Assembly (NCBI GenBank): GCA_009780175.1
Contig: WRAO01000008.1
Span: forward strand, 21,006-85,005
Direction: 5' to 3'
DNA from: Oscillospiraceae bacterium
GTDB lineage: Bacteria; Bacillota; Clostridia; Oscillospirales; Oscillospiraceae
DNA length: 64,000 nt
The notes beneath the pieces were generated by a model. The model saw only the letters and a list, made by a program, of their open reading frames with translations, did not search any database and was not told where the DNA came from. Each line of letters starts with the position of its first letter. Position 1 is the stretch's first letter. This document shows, in pieces, positions 51,396-59,558 of the stretch. The translations under genes were made by a program, and so were the position numbers.

Positions 51396-52097
51396 CTAAG
51401 CGTTTTCGCGCTCCCTGTTGAGATGCTGTTTCATCCCGTCCATAATGCGTTTGATATGTCGCCGCATATGAAGCGCGGCGAGTTCCGCATCCCTCTCCTT
51501 GATATATCGCAGGAGTAAGGCGTGATCTTCCACGCCAATTTTAGGTCCTAAGGTGTAGCGGATCCGTTTGTGCTGTTCGATGAACAGATTGGTCCAAAGT
51601 TCGCTGATTCGGATGACGAAGAAATTTCTGGTGCCTTTCGCAATGATATGGTGGAATTCAGAATCGGCCTGATAGAACATCTCCAGAGAATCTTGATGTT
51701 CGACCATGTGTCTGTAGTTTTCTTCCAACAACTCGATCTCGGCATCTGTGCAACGGTTGATGAACATTGTGATATTGCCCACTTCGAAATTTAGACGGAA
51801 TTCCATAATATTGAAGAAGTCTTCTTCCGAAATCGAAGCCACGGGCAAAAGCGCCCAGGTCAGAGTATGGATATCGACGCCTTCGACATAGGTCCCCGAG
51901 CCCTGCACTTTACGGAGTACAGACATTGCGGAGAGCTTTTGGATCGCGTCTCTCACGGCTACACGGCTGACTTTTAGTTCGTCTGTCAGCTTGTTCTCGG
52001 TCCATATTCTGGAGTTGGGCGGCCACTGTCCGCTCTGTATTTTGTCTAAGATAAACTCATATACCAAATCTGCCGGTTTTTGATTTGTTATTTGCAC
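51396..52097 (-). CDS. GntR/FadR-type transcriptional regulator (FCD domain)
   Basis: The 233-residue protein has a winged-helix N-terminus (LVYEFILDKIQSGQWPPNSR, then SRVAVRDAIQKLSAMSVLRK and QGSGTYV). An FCD all-helical ligand domain follows, with metal-binding-type residues around FRLNFEVGNITM, DSEFHHIIAKGT and HALLLRYIKERDAE. FadR-type regulators often control carboxylate metabolism. It sits 69 bases upstream of the pyruvate:ferredoxin oxidoreductase on the same strand, so control of that gene is likely but inferred. Confidence 0.87.
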   Translation of the reverse strand: MQITNQKPADLVYEFILDKIQSGQWPPNSRIWTENKLTDELKVSRVAVRDAIQKLSAMSVLRKVQGSGTYVEGVDIHTLTWALLPVASISEEDFFNIMEFRLNFEVGNITMFINRCTDAEIELLEENYRHMVEHQDSLEMFYQADSEFHHIIAKGTRNFFVIRISELWTNLFIEQHKRIRYTLGPKIGVEDHALLLRYIKERDAELAALHMRRHIKRIMDGMKQHLNRERENA

Positions 52098-52306
52098 GCC
52101 AGTGACCTCCTATTGTCCGACTTCTGTACGCAACTAATCATAATACCTTTTCCTTTCGTTTGCAATTATTTTTTTCACAATCCTCTACTTTTGATGTTTT
52201 CGCCAAAAATAATCGGTTTATTTTAGGATATTGCACCAGCCAAATATTTGGTTTATCCCAGAAGCCGTGTTTCCTTCTCAAAATATGTATGATCTATTCG
52301 CATGCA

Positions 52307-52350
52307 AAAAGGCTCCTGCCGCAATTTTTATCTTGCGGCAGGAGCCTTTT
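52307..52350. terminator. Strong hairpin upstream of the DUF1576 gene end
   Basis: AAAAGGCTCCTGCCGCAA pairs perfectly over 18 bases with its complement around TTTTTATC. It closes the minus-strand DUF1576/DUF1846 unit. Confidence 0.8.
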
Positions 52351-52375
52351 ACATTTTATCCATAATTCACATGCA

Positions 52376-53707
52376 TTAGGTATCTACTTCTCTGCGCGAG
52401 AGCGTGGTAACGATGGGGATCATGACCAGCACTACAAAACCGCCGGCAAAACCGTTGTTATAGAGGTTTAAACCGCCGTTAAGAAGACCTACAAAGCCTA
52501 CCAAATTGACGTGAACAAAGCCGCAAACGATACCCCAAAACACCCCAAACTGCCCCGCAAGGGGGGCGATACCGGTACCGAAGAGGATGGCAAGCATGTT
52601 TGCGGGTGAATTGAGGGGCAAAACGTCAAACCAGGCGCCGAGGATGCAGCCGATCATGATGGGGAGCACGTTGCGGAAGTTCTTGCCGAGGGCGCCGAAA
52701 CCGGCGACGCAGAAGATGCCGCCCATGGTCGCGCCGTTGATGTGGCCGCCAACGAGGAGGGTCGCGCTTGTGGCGATGGCGCAGAGGAGGCCCATGTTGA
52801 GATAGGTCACATTGCCGTACATGGTGTAATAGTCGGTGACGAGGCGGCCGGAGTGTTTTTGCATTTTCCGCATCTTATCCCACTTATCCGCACCGCCGGT
52901 GACGAGGCCGAGGAGGATGAAGCTGCCGGAGATGATGTACATGAGGATGCCGAGGGGCCAGTTATAGCCTGTGGCCCAGAGATTGGTGTGGATACTTTCG
53001 AAGCCGCCGCTGCGGAGGATGCTGATGGCGAACGTCGCGATCATCCCGCCGGCGAGTCCGGCGTTATAAAGCAGATATCCGCCGTGGACCTTGCTGCACG
53101 CCGCGGCGATGGGGGCGAAGATGTAGCCGACGAATACGCCGACCAGACCACCCACGATGACACCGCCCCACCACGGGAGAGGCATATAGATCACGCCTTC
53201 GATCACGAGCAGATTTTCGAATATGTTCAGGTAGGCGACCTCGGAGACGATGGGGGCAATGGTGGCGCAGAGCATACTCGTCAACGCTACGTCTCGGAAG
53301 GCCATTCCTTTGGTTTTGGCATAGAGCCAGACGCCGAAGACGATGGGGATGGTGTTAAAGAGGTTCTTTCCGAAAAATCCGAATCCGAGGACGAGCCAGA
53401 TACCTACGATGATCCCGCCGGTGGGCTTGACTCCGCCAACGATCAGCGTTATCAACGAGAAGCTCGCGACAATTACCGAGCTGACGAGCATGGCGCCCAT
53501 CCCGCCGAGTTCCGCGTAGTCTGTCACGAGGAGGCTTCGCGAGGTTAGGATGCGGACAAGACCCTGCCAGATGTTCTGTGGGCTATCCAAAACGAAGGCC
53601 GCGATGATTAAGATGGTGTATAGACCGATGAGCACCCAATAGACGGGGTCTAGGCGATCTGCGATTTGCCGAAAACGGTCCGGCGGCGTGTCTTTTACGG
53701 AGATCAT
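52376..53707 (-). CDS. DUF1576-family membrane protein
   Basis: The 443-residue protein has about 11 membrane helices and many glycines, with GFGFFGKNLFNTIPIVFGVW and a parallel GFGALGKNFRNVLPIMIG later in the chain. That repeat of the GKNxxNxxPI motif suggests an internal duplication. The family is of unknown function. The gene lies 16 bases after the DUF1846 gene and is co-transcribed with it. Confidence 0.8.
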   Translation of the reverse strand: MISVKDTPPDRFRQIADRLDPVYWVLIGLYTILIIAAFVLDSPQNIWQGLVRILTSRSLLVTDYAELGGMGAMLVSSVIVASFSLITLIVGGVKPTGGIIVGIWLVLGFGFFGKNLFNTIPIVFGVWLYAKTKGMAFRDVALTSMLCATIAPIVSEVAYLNIFENLLVIEGVIYMPLPWWGGVIVGGLVGVFVGYIFAPIAAACSKVHGGYLLYNAGLAGGMIATFAISILRSGGFESIHTNLWATGYNWPLGILMYIISGSFILLGLVTGGADKWDKMRKMQKHSGRLVTDYYTMYGNVTYLNMGLLCAIATSATLLVGGHINGATMGGIFCVAGFGALGKNFRNVLPIMIGCILGAWFDVLPLNSPANMLAILFGTGIAPLAGQFGVFWGIVCGFVHVNLVGFVGLLNGGLNLYNNGFAGGFVVLVMIPIVTTLSRREVDT

Positions 53708-53723
53708 GGGGTGTCCTCCTTCT

Positions 53724-55205
53724 TTATTGATATAACTTGTGCGTCAGGTATTTCGGCTCACAAGTTAGATTCATTCCGAGTTTGCGGAATACGCCTTCGT
53801 CGGCTTGGGAGAGGATTACGGTGGAGTGGACCTCACAGCCCGCGAGTTTTGGCAGCTGCTCTAACGCTACCCGGGCCAAGGGATCTGTGACGGCGCAGAT
53901 GGAGAGCGCAATGAGTGTCTCTTCCGTGTGGAGCCGTTTGCTTGAACTCTCGAGATGGGCTTCTTTTAGCCGCTGTACCGGCTCGAGAACCATAGGCGAG
54001 ATGAGCAGCACCGCGTCGTCCAGCCCGGCTAGATATTTGAGTGCGTTTAATAGGGTGGCGGCGGGCGCGCCGAGGAGGGGCGACATTCTGCCGGAAACCA
54101 GGGTGCCGTCTGGCATTTGGATGGCGGCGGAGGGTTGGCCCGAACGCTCGGCCCGCTCCAAGGCGGCGGCGACTACGGGGCGGTCCGCGGTGGTGACGCC
54201 GACGCGGTTCATGAGCAGTTCGATCTTGAAGATCGGCCCTTTTTCGCCGAGGCCCTTTTGCGCGGCGCACATGGCGGCATAGTAGCGGCGGATAACTTCT
54301 TGCTTGGCCGCTTCGGAGACTATTTCGTCGTCTTTGATGCATTTGCCGATCATGTTTACGCCCATATCGGTCGGTGATTTGTAGGGGCATTGGCCCCAGA
54401 TGCGGCCGAAGATGGTCGCAAGGACGGGGAAAACGTCCATGTCTCTGTTGTAGTTGACGGCGGTGATGCCGTAGGCGTCGAGGTGGAAGCTGTCGATCAT
54501 GTTTTTATCGTTCAAATCCGCTGTGGCGGCTTCGTAGGCGATGTTGACGGGGTGGTCCAGCGGCAGGTTCCAGACGGGGAAAGTCTCGAATTTGGCAAAG
54601 CCGGATTGCAGGCCCCGGGTGTGGTCGTGGTAGAGTTGGCTCATGCAGACGGAGATTTTTCCGCTTCCCGGACCGGGGGCGGTGACCACGACGAGGGGGC
54701 GCTCAGTCTCTATGTAGTCGTTCTTGCCGTAGCCGTCTTCGCTGACGATCTGCGAGATGTCGGACGGGTATCCGGCGATGGGGTAATGGAGATAGGCTTT
54801 GATGCCGAGGGTTTCCAGGCGGGCTTTGAACCGTTCCGCCGCGAGTTGGCCGACATATTGGGTGATGACCACCGAGCCGACATAGAGGTTAAAGTCGCGG
54901 AAGGCGTCTATCATGCGGAGGGCGTCTAGGTCGTAGGTGATGCCCAGGTCGCCGCGGACTTTGTTCTTTTCGATATCCGCGGCGTTGATGACAATGACGA
55001 TTTCCGCTTGTTCCCTGAGTTGGAACAGCATCCGCACTTTGCTGTCCGGCTCGAAGCCGGGCAGGACGCGGGCGGCGTGGTAGTCGTCAAACAGTTTACC
55101 GCCGAATTCGAGGTAGAGTTTCCCCCCGAAGCGCGCGATCCGCTCTCGGATGTGCTCCGATTGGATTTGTAGATAAAGATCATTGTCAAAACCGATTTGA
55201 TGCAT
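53724..55205 (-). CDS. DUF1846-family protein
   Basis: The 493-residue protein begins MHQIGFDNDLYLQIQSEHIR and has the DUF1846 pattern: GGKLFDDYHAARVLPGFEPD, a nucleotide-type loop in VVTAPGPGSGKISVCMSQLY and FPVWNLPLDHPVNIAYEAAT. A C-terminal region with PDGTLVSGRMSPLLGAPAAT ends it. Function is unknown. The APGPGSGK segment could bind a nucleotide. It forms an operon with the DUF1576 gene. Confidence 0.82.
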   Translation of the reverse strand: MHQIGFDNDLYLQIQSEHIRERIARFGGKLYLEFGGKLFDDYHAARVLPGFEPDSKVRMLFQLREQAEIVIVINAADIEKNKVRGDLGITYDLDALRMIDAFRDFNLYVGSVVITQYVGQLAAERFKARLETLGIKAYLHYPIAGYPSDISQIVSEDGYGKNDYIETERPLVVVTAPGPGSGKISVCMSQLYHDHTRGLQSGFAKFETFPVWNLPLDHPVNIAYEAATADLNDKNMIDSFHLDAYGITAVNYNRDMDVFPVLATIFGRIWGQCPYKSPTDMGVNMIGKCIKDDEIVSEAAKQEVIRRYYAAMCAAQKGLGEKGPIFKIELLMNRVGVTTADRPVVAAALERAERSGQPSAAIQMPDGTLVSGRMSPLLGAPAATLLNALKYLAGLDDAVLLISPMVLEPVQRLKEAHLESSSKRLHTEETLIALSICAVTDPLARVALEQLPKLAGCEVHSTVILSQADEGVFRKLGMNLTCEPKYLTHKLYQ

Positions 55206-55223
55206 AGTCCCCCACCCCTAATT

Positions 55224-55255
55224 CAAGGCTGTAAAGAAAATTCTTTACAGCCTTG
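55224..55255. terminator. Perfect inverted repeat after the DUF2148 gene
   Basis: CAAGGCTGTAAAGAA and its complement form a 15-base stem with a two-base loop. No strong T run follows on the minus strand, so it may be a structural or regulatory element before the DUF1846 gene. Confidence 0.45.
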
Positions 55256-55312
55256 CCACTGTTCACTCTGTTTTTATTTTAACGGATACTTTCTTATAAA
55301 TCAATCAGAAAA

Positions 55313-55861
55313 CTATTCTGCTGTCCGCTTCCGTTCCATGCGGTCGAAAAATACGTTTTTGCCTGTTACCGCGAGGCCGATTCCGTAGCAGATTGTCACT
55401 TCGTCGGAGAATAGTTTCTGCCGGAGCGCGGCCATGCCGGCGGTGAAGAGGATACGGTTGTCGACGCGGTGGTCCATCGCGATCGCGGCGGCGGAACCCA
55501 CCGCGATGCCGAGGTCTGTGACCGCGAGTGCGCAGGGGCGTTGTTGTTTCACCGCTTCCGCACAGGTTTCCACCCCGCAAAGGCCGCAATTGAGATTGCG
55601 CGGGGCGGGGCGCACGCCGATGAGGATGAGATTGTGGCAGGCGTCTAGGTTCGCGGCGTCTCGCGCGTAATAGTGGGCGCCGATCTCTTCTGTGAGTTTG
55701 CGCATTTCGGCGGTGAGGCGGTCTTTGTCCGCGCCGTCTAGCACCAGCGTTTCGATCGCGTCGATGGCGCAGGCTTTGGGTGCGGTCCGCGCGGCGGCGG
55801 CCATGAGTTCGGCGACACGCATGGCGGCTTGCTGCTCTATGGTTTCGCTTTTGTAGATCAT
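55313..55861 (-). CDS. DUF2148-family ferredoxin-domain protein
   Basis: The 182-residue protein has a helical N-terminus (residues 1-60). A Cys-rich motif follows (NLNCGLCGVETCAEAVKQQR), with a later LFTAGMAALRQKLF and TICYGIGLAVTGKNVFFDR. The CGxCGxxxC pattern suits an Fe-S cluster of the kind described for this domain. I chose the Met at 55861, after AGCGAGGAA. Role unknown. Confidence 0.78.
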   Translation of the reverse strand: MIYKSETIEQQAAMRVAELMAAAARTAPKACAIDAIETLVLDGADKDRLTAEMRKLTEEIGAHYYARDAANLDACHNLILIGVRPAPRNLNCGLCGVETCAEAVKQQRPCALAVTDLGIAVGSAAAIAMDHRVDNRILFTAGMAALRQKLFSDEVTICYGIGLAVTGKNVFFDRMERKRTAE

Positions 55862-56214
55862 GGCTTTTTCCTCGCTTTTTGGTTTTTTATAAGTATAGCA
55901 CAAGTGGGGGCGATCATCAATCGTCCGCTGGCGGCTGATAGCTGCCCCTGCAAAGGGCAGGGCATATAAAGCAGCGCACAGTAGGTTCCTTTTTCAAAGG
56001 AGCTGTCAGCGAAGCTGACTAAGGATTGTTCGTTTATTCTTTTTACTTCGTGCTAATATTATAGGAATCCTTCGTCAGGCTACGCCTGCCATAACTGACG
56101 CCTGGGGAGGGCAAGGCAAAGCCGCAGTCCGATTGGTTCGGCGGAAGGAATGCCGATAGGTACCTCCTTTGGGAAAGGAGGTTTTTGGGAACGGAACAAT
56201 GTAAACATCGTCTC
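55862..56214. other. Intergenic region with repetitive motifs
   Basis: No gene is supported. The segment holds a TTCCTTTTTCAAAGGAGCTG motif with AAGCTGACTAAGG, of a type common as a dispersed repeat in Clostridia. A second palindrome (ACCTCCTTT GGG AAAGGAGGT) lies at 56162-56182. Only stretches of plain sequence lie between. Confidence 0.4.
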
Positions 56215-56670
56215 CTATCGAGAGGGGACGCCTTCTAATTCAAGCAAAAACGACTTATTCGAGAGGCCGCCGCCGTATCCTGTCAAACTGCCCGACGCGC
56301 CGACGACGCGGTGGCAGGGGATGAAGATAGAGATGGGGTTGCGGTTATTGGCGAGGCCTACGGCGCGATAGCCTTTTGGGGAATCCGCCGCTTCGGCGAG
56401 CATTTTATAGCTCCAGGTGATCCCGTAGGGAATTTTTTGGAGTTCTTGCCAACAACGCATTTGGAAGGGGGTGCCTGATGGGGCGAGGGGGAGGTCAAAC
56501 GTTTGCAGGGTTCCGGCAAAGTAGGCGTCCAGCTGTTCGGCGGCCTGTTTGAGCAAGGGGGTTTCTTTCGCCTCACCGAGGATGGGGGTAAATTTTAGGT
56601 GGGTGATCGCGCCGTCTTGTTCGGCTAAGTATAGGGGGCCGATGGGGCTTTGATAGGTCATGGTGAACAT
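56215..56670 (-). CDS. ogt: Methylated-DNA--protein-cysteine S-methyltransferase
   Basis: The 151-residue protein repairs O6-alkylguanine by transferring the alkyl group to its own cysteine. It has a short N-terminal domain (MTYQSPIGPLYLAEQDGAIT). The catalytic domain has FQMRCWQELQKIPYGITWSY, and the active-site motif ISIFIPCHRVVGASGSLTGY (PCHRV). AAGGAGAGAGA precedes the start at 56670. Confidence 0.93.
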   Translation of the reverse strand: MFTMTYQSPIGPLYLAEQDGAITHLKFTPILGEAKETPLLKQAAEQLDAYFAGTLQTFDLPLAPSGTPFQMRCWQELQKIPYGITWSYKMLAEAADSPKGYRAVGLANNRNPISIFIPCHRVVGASGSLTGYGGGLSNKSFLLELEGVPSR

Positions 56671-56681
56671 AGTCTCTCTCC

Positions 56682-57371
56682 TTATTCGATTGCCTGGAAA
56701 CCGAGTTTTTCCAAAATCGGCACGACGATGCGCCGGGTGTAGGGGACGCATCTCCCGATCATGAGGGCGGCGATGACGGTGCCTTCGCGCACGCCGTGGA
56801 TACTGCCGAGGAAGACCAGGGAGATTACCAGCGCGGCTACGACGAGGGTAGCGTCCATGAACATACGGCCGCGGTGGAAAGCGCCGCCTAGAAATCGTGT
56901 TCCGACCGCGGCGCAGAGGCCGTCGAATGGGAGGTCGGCGATGCGGGCGCTGCGATAGATTACCATTCCGCTGGCGAGGATGAATATGCCGAGGGCGAGT
57001 TCCAGCAGTTGGCCGAAATAGCCGCCGGGGAAGGTGACGTCTATAAGCAGGGCGCGCCAGAGGTCTACGAGGATGCCCATGAACAGGGCCATGGCGATTT
57101 GGATCGGTTGCAGCCAGCCGAAACCCTGCCCGCGGAGCGGGACTTGGATGATGGCGTAGAGGGAGAGCATGAGGAAGGTCCAGGTGCCGAGGGAGAGGCC
57201 TGTGACTAGGGTTAGGACATAGTTGAGCGTCTGTGTCGGTTGGGCGCCGAGGCCGGCGCCGACGATGAATACGACGCCGAGCGCGGAATAGGCGACACCG
57301 CCGAGGTAGAGCGTGAGACGCTGCGGCAGGCTTTTTGCGCCGAGTTGCGATTGGTTGTTATCTGGCATCAT
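56682..57371 (-). CDS. YczE-like membrane protein, copy 1
   Basis: The 229-residue protein has five membrane helices. It shows YSALGVVFIVGAGLGAQPTQ, then LSLGTWTFLMLSLYAIIQV, DLPFDGLCAAVGTR and GVREGTVIAALMIGRCVPYT. The LGAQP, DLPFDGL and GVREGT motifs are those of YczE/YitT-like integral membrane proteins. Its start lies just past the stop of the other copy. Function unknown. Confidence 0.78.
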   Translation of the reverse strand: MMPDNNQSQLGAKSLPQRLTLYLGGVAYSALGVVFIVGAGLGAQPTQTLNYVLTLVTGLSLGTWTFLMLSLYAIIQVPLRGQGFGWLQPIQIAMALFMGILVDLWRALLIDVTFPGGYFGQLLELALGIFILASGMVIYRSARIADLPFDGLCAAVGTRFLGGAFHRGRMFMDATLVVAALVISLVFLGSIHGVREGTVIAALMIGRCVPYTRRIVVPILEKLGFQAIE

Positions 57372-57372
57372 C

Positions 57373-58047
57373 TTATTCCGCCCACCGGATAAATCCTGCA
57401 CGCTCCAGGGGGGCGACCCAGAGGCGGCGGGCGATGGGGATGCTCTTCCCTATCCCAAACGCGGCGATCAGGGTTCCCTCACGGACGCCGTAGATGCCGT
57501 GCATGAAGACGAGTGAAAAGCAGACCGCCACCAGAACCAGGCTCCAATCAAAGGGAACTTTGATGCTGCCAAATGTGCTGTTCGGGAACTTCTTCATAAT
57601 CGCAACAACTAAGGCATCCGGGGGTAGGGCGACGATCTTTGCCCGTACGTGCAGGATGATCCCGCTGGCCGCGAGGAAAATGCCGACCACGGTCATCAGC
57701 AATTGTCCGAAGTAGGTGGGTATCCGAAAATCGCCTAGGAGAAGGAGCCAGAGGTCTACCAGATATCCGAACAGGAAGGCAACTGGGATCTGTGCCAGTT
57801 GAAACCACTGAAACTCCCTGCGCAAAAGGACAATCTGGGCTGTCATATAGGCTGTGAACATGATAAATACACAGGTGCCGATGGTGATATGCGGGAGTAT
57901 GTAGCTGAGCACGAGCGGCACGGACTGCACCGGCGACACGCCAAGGCCCGCACGCACAGAAATCGAGATCCCGAGAGACAGCACCAGCAACCCGACGAAA
58001 TAGACTACCAACCGCTGTGGTATCTGACTCTCTTTGAAACGTTCCAT
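57373..58047 (-). CDS. YczE-like membrane protein, copy 2
   Basis: The 224-residue paralogue has the same plan: LSLGISISVRAGLGVSPVQS, then IGTCVFIMFTAYMTAQIVLL, ALPPDALVVAIMKKF and GVREGTLIAAFGIGKSIPIA. The two copies share the motif order, so they arose by tandem duplication. It is the first gene of the pair. Confidence 0.8.
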   Translation of the reverse strand: MERFKESQIPQRLVVYFVGLLVLSLGISISVRAGLGVSPVQSVPLVLSYILPHITIGTCVFIMFTAYMTAQIVLLRREFQWFQLAQIPVAFLFGYLVDLWLLLLGDFRIPTYFGQLLMTVVGIFLAASGIILHVRAKIVALPPDALVVAIMKKFPNSTFGSIKVPFDWSLVLVAVCFSLVFMHGIYGVREGTLIAAFGIGKSIPIARRLWVAPLERAGFIRWAE

Positions 58048-58098
58048 GCTAAAATCCTCTTTTTCTCTCTGTTTCGCGGACGAATGAATTTAAAAAAA

Positions 58099-58127
58099 CG
58101 GGCGCGGCCGGATCGGTCCGGTGCGCC
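58099..58127 (-). terminator. Terminator of the 6S RNA candidate
   Basis: On the minus strand, GGCGCACCGGA pairs with TCCGGCCGCGCC around CCGA, followed by a run of seven T. Confidence 0.7.
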
Positions 58128-58165
58128 TGTCTTTGGATTGTCTGTTTTATATGGGGGTTGATTGC

Positions 58166-58362
58166 GCCCCGCTATTGCCGTGTGAGCCCAGTTAGAACCT
58201 GCACGCTCGCAGGTGGGTTTCCTCTCTCCGGCTTCATTGGCTTCCAACATCCAACCCTGGATCAAGTCCGGGGCCGGGAGGCCTGCACATCGACCGGGGA
58301 AGGCCGGAATCCCTAGATAGAAATGTGGTTTTAAAAAGGCCCATCACGCACAGAGCAGGGGC
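58166..58362 (-). ncRNA. ssrS: Candidate 6S RNA
   Basis: On the minus strand the two ends pair: GCCCCTGCT with AGCGGGGC, then CGTGATGGGCC with GGCTCACACG, leaving a small internal loop. The middle has an open bubble whose 3' strand carries the small hairpin CCTGC/GCAGG. The long terminal stem starts with TCCGGCCTTC pairing GAAGCCGGA. This is the 6S RNA architecture that mimics an open promoter. It lies alone between genes, has a terminator downstream and no ORF. I found no sequence match to rely on, so the call is structural. Confidence 0.55.
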
Positions 58363-58365
58363 TCT

Positions 58366-58391
58366 CAAACGCAATGCTTGCATTGCGTTTG
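58366..58391. terminator. Perfect palindrome before the 6S RNA candidate
   Basis: CAAACGCAATGC and its complement form a 12-base stem with a two-base loop. It may close the DUF1292 gene, although there is no T run. Confidence 0.4.
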
Positions 58392-58479
58392 GGTTTCCGC
58401 CCGTCGGGCGGGTCGCTGCGGCGGGATATGGTGTCCTTTCCGAGGCGGAGCCCCGGAAAGGACGGGCGTTGCGAAGGGA

Positions 58480-58800
58480 TTAGTCTTCGGCGATTTCTTC
58501 TTCGGTTTCTTCTTCCTCTTCTTCGAAGAGGCGGTCCATGAAGAGGTCGTAGACTTCGTTGAGTTCTTCTTCGTCGTCCAGGGTGGAGAGGAGTTCTTCG
58601 CCGTCTTGTTCTACGGCTTTGAGGATGACGAGTTCTACTTCTTCGTCTTCGTCCTCAGATTCGCTGGCGGGGATGAATGCGTGGTAGTAGGTGTCGTTGT
58701 GTACGAGAACATCCAGGAGCTCGAGCTCGAATTCGTTGCCTTCCTCATCTGTGATGGAGATAAAGTCTCCGCCGTATTCGTTTTCCATTTCTTTTGTCAT
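58480..58800 (-). CDS. DUF1292-family acidic protein
   Basis: The 106-residue protein begins MTKEMENEYGGDFISITDEE and contains EFELELLDVLVHNDTYYHAF and DEEVELVILKAVEQDGEELL. It ends in a run of Glu and Asp. The motif order is that of DUF1292, present in most Firmicutes, of unknown role. It is often found with the ruvX/yrzL region, which is not seen here. Confidence 0.85.
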   Translation of the reverse strand: MTKEMENEYGGDFISITDEEGNEFELELLDVLVHNDTYYHAFIPASESEDEDEEVELVILKAVEQDGEELLSTLDDEEELNEVYDLFMDRLFEEEEEETEEEIAED

Positions 58801-58905
58801 GGGTTGTATCCTCCTTCTATGTCGGTATCTATATTATACAACCATGCTCTGTGAAATGCAATCACGAAAAATGACGGCTTGAGGTGGGGAAAATTGCGCT
58901 GTTTA

Positions 58906-58968
58906 TCATTGCGGGCTTGATCCGCATTCTTTCTGATTGCCGGAGATTGCGGGTCAAGCCCGCAATGA
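58906..58968. repeat. REP-like inverted repeat
   Basis: TCATTGCGGGCTTGATCCGC and, 21 bases on, its near-perfect complement (one mismatch in 21 pairs) form a large hairpin. GGGTGGTT-like tails follow. It belongs to the palindromic repeat type common in many bacterial genomes. Confidence 0.6.
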
Positions 58969-59035
58969 CGGGGTGGTTGGAGGGAATGACGGGATGGTTG
59001 CGGGCAATGGTGGGGTGTATTGAGGATAGGGGGCG

Positions 59036-59365
59036 CTAGCTGCCTAGGTCTTCCAGCAGTTCGATCAATTCTTGGCGGGTGGCTATGCTGATGCCGCGCT
59101 CTACGTCTGCCCTGTCACTGCCCCGGAGGGAGGCGAGCGGGATGCGGGAGTTGAAAACCGGGTATCGTCTTCCTTTGTAGTAGACGGTGAGATAGCCGTC
59201 TCGGCTGCGGACCCAGTAGCCTTCCGGGTGATCCGCGATATCGGCCATGTGTTCGACCAGATAGTCGTCGGTCGCGTAGATTTGGGCGAGGGCGACGCTG
59301 CCCATGACGATGGCTACGGCGAAAATTACGGCGAGGGATATGAGTTTCAATGTTCTATGTCTCAT
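59036..59365 (-). CDS. BofC C-terminal-like secreted protein
   Basis: The 109-residue protein has an N-terminal signal or membrane segment (ISLAVIFAVAIVMGSVALA). A domain follows with YWVRSRDGYLTVYYKGRRYP and ISIATRQELIELLEDLGS at the end. The pattern aligns with the BofC C-terminal domain (Y.V....G.lavy..., GIxVxxxxELxxLLEDL). BofC acts in spore-stage control of SigK processing in Bacillus. The match is on pattern, so a bofC function is not claimed. Confidence 0.6.
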   Translation of the reverse strand: MRHRTLKLISLAVIFAVAIVMGSVALAQIYATDDYLVEHMADIADHPEGYWVRSRDGYLTVYYKGRRYPVFNSRIPLASLRGSDRADVERGISIATRQELIELLEDLGS

Positions 59366-59558
59366 GGCGACACCTCCATTCCCCGCTAGTTTCCCCGCAA
59401 AGGAACGTCTTCATACGAAGCGCAAAAAATCCTCGCAATTATTTGACAAGTTGTGGTATACTATCCATGTACGGCTTGAACCCGACATATACATGCGAGG
59501 GAACTTTTTGGAGTGTCTTTCGTCACATAGTTTTGACTAGACAGAGGAGGGCGCGACC

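Noticed and set aside
58378..58854. 158-codon plus-strand frame opposite the DUF1292 gene
   Set aside because: It is rich in Phe and Val because it is the reverse of a Glu/Asp-rich gene.
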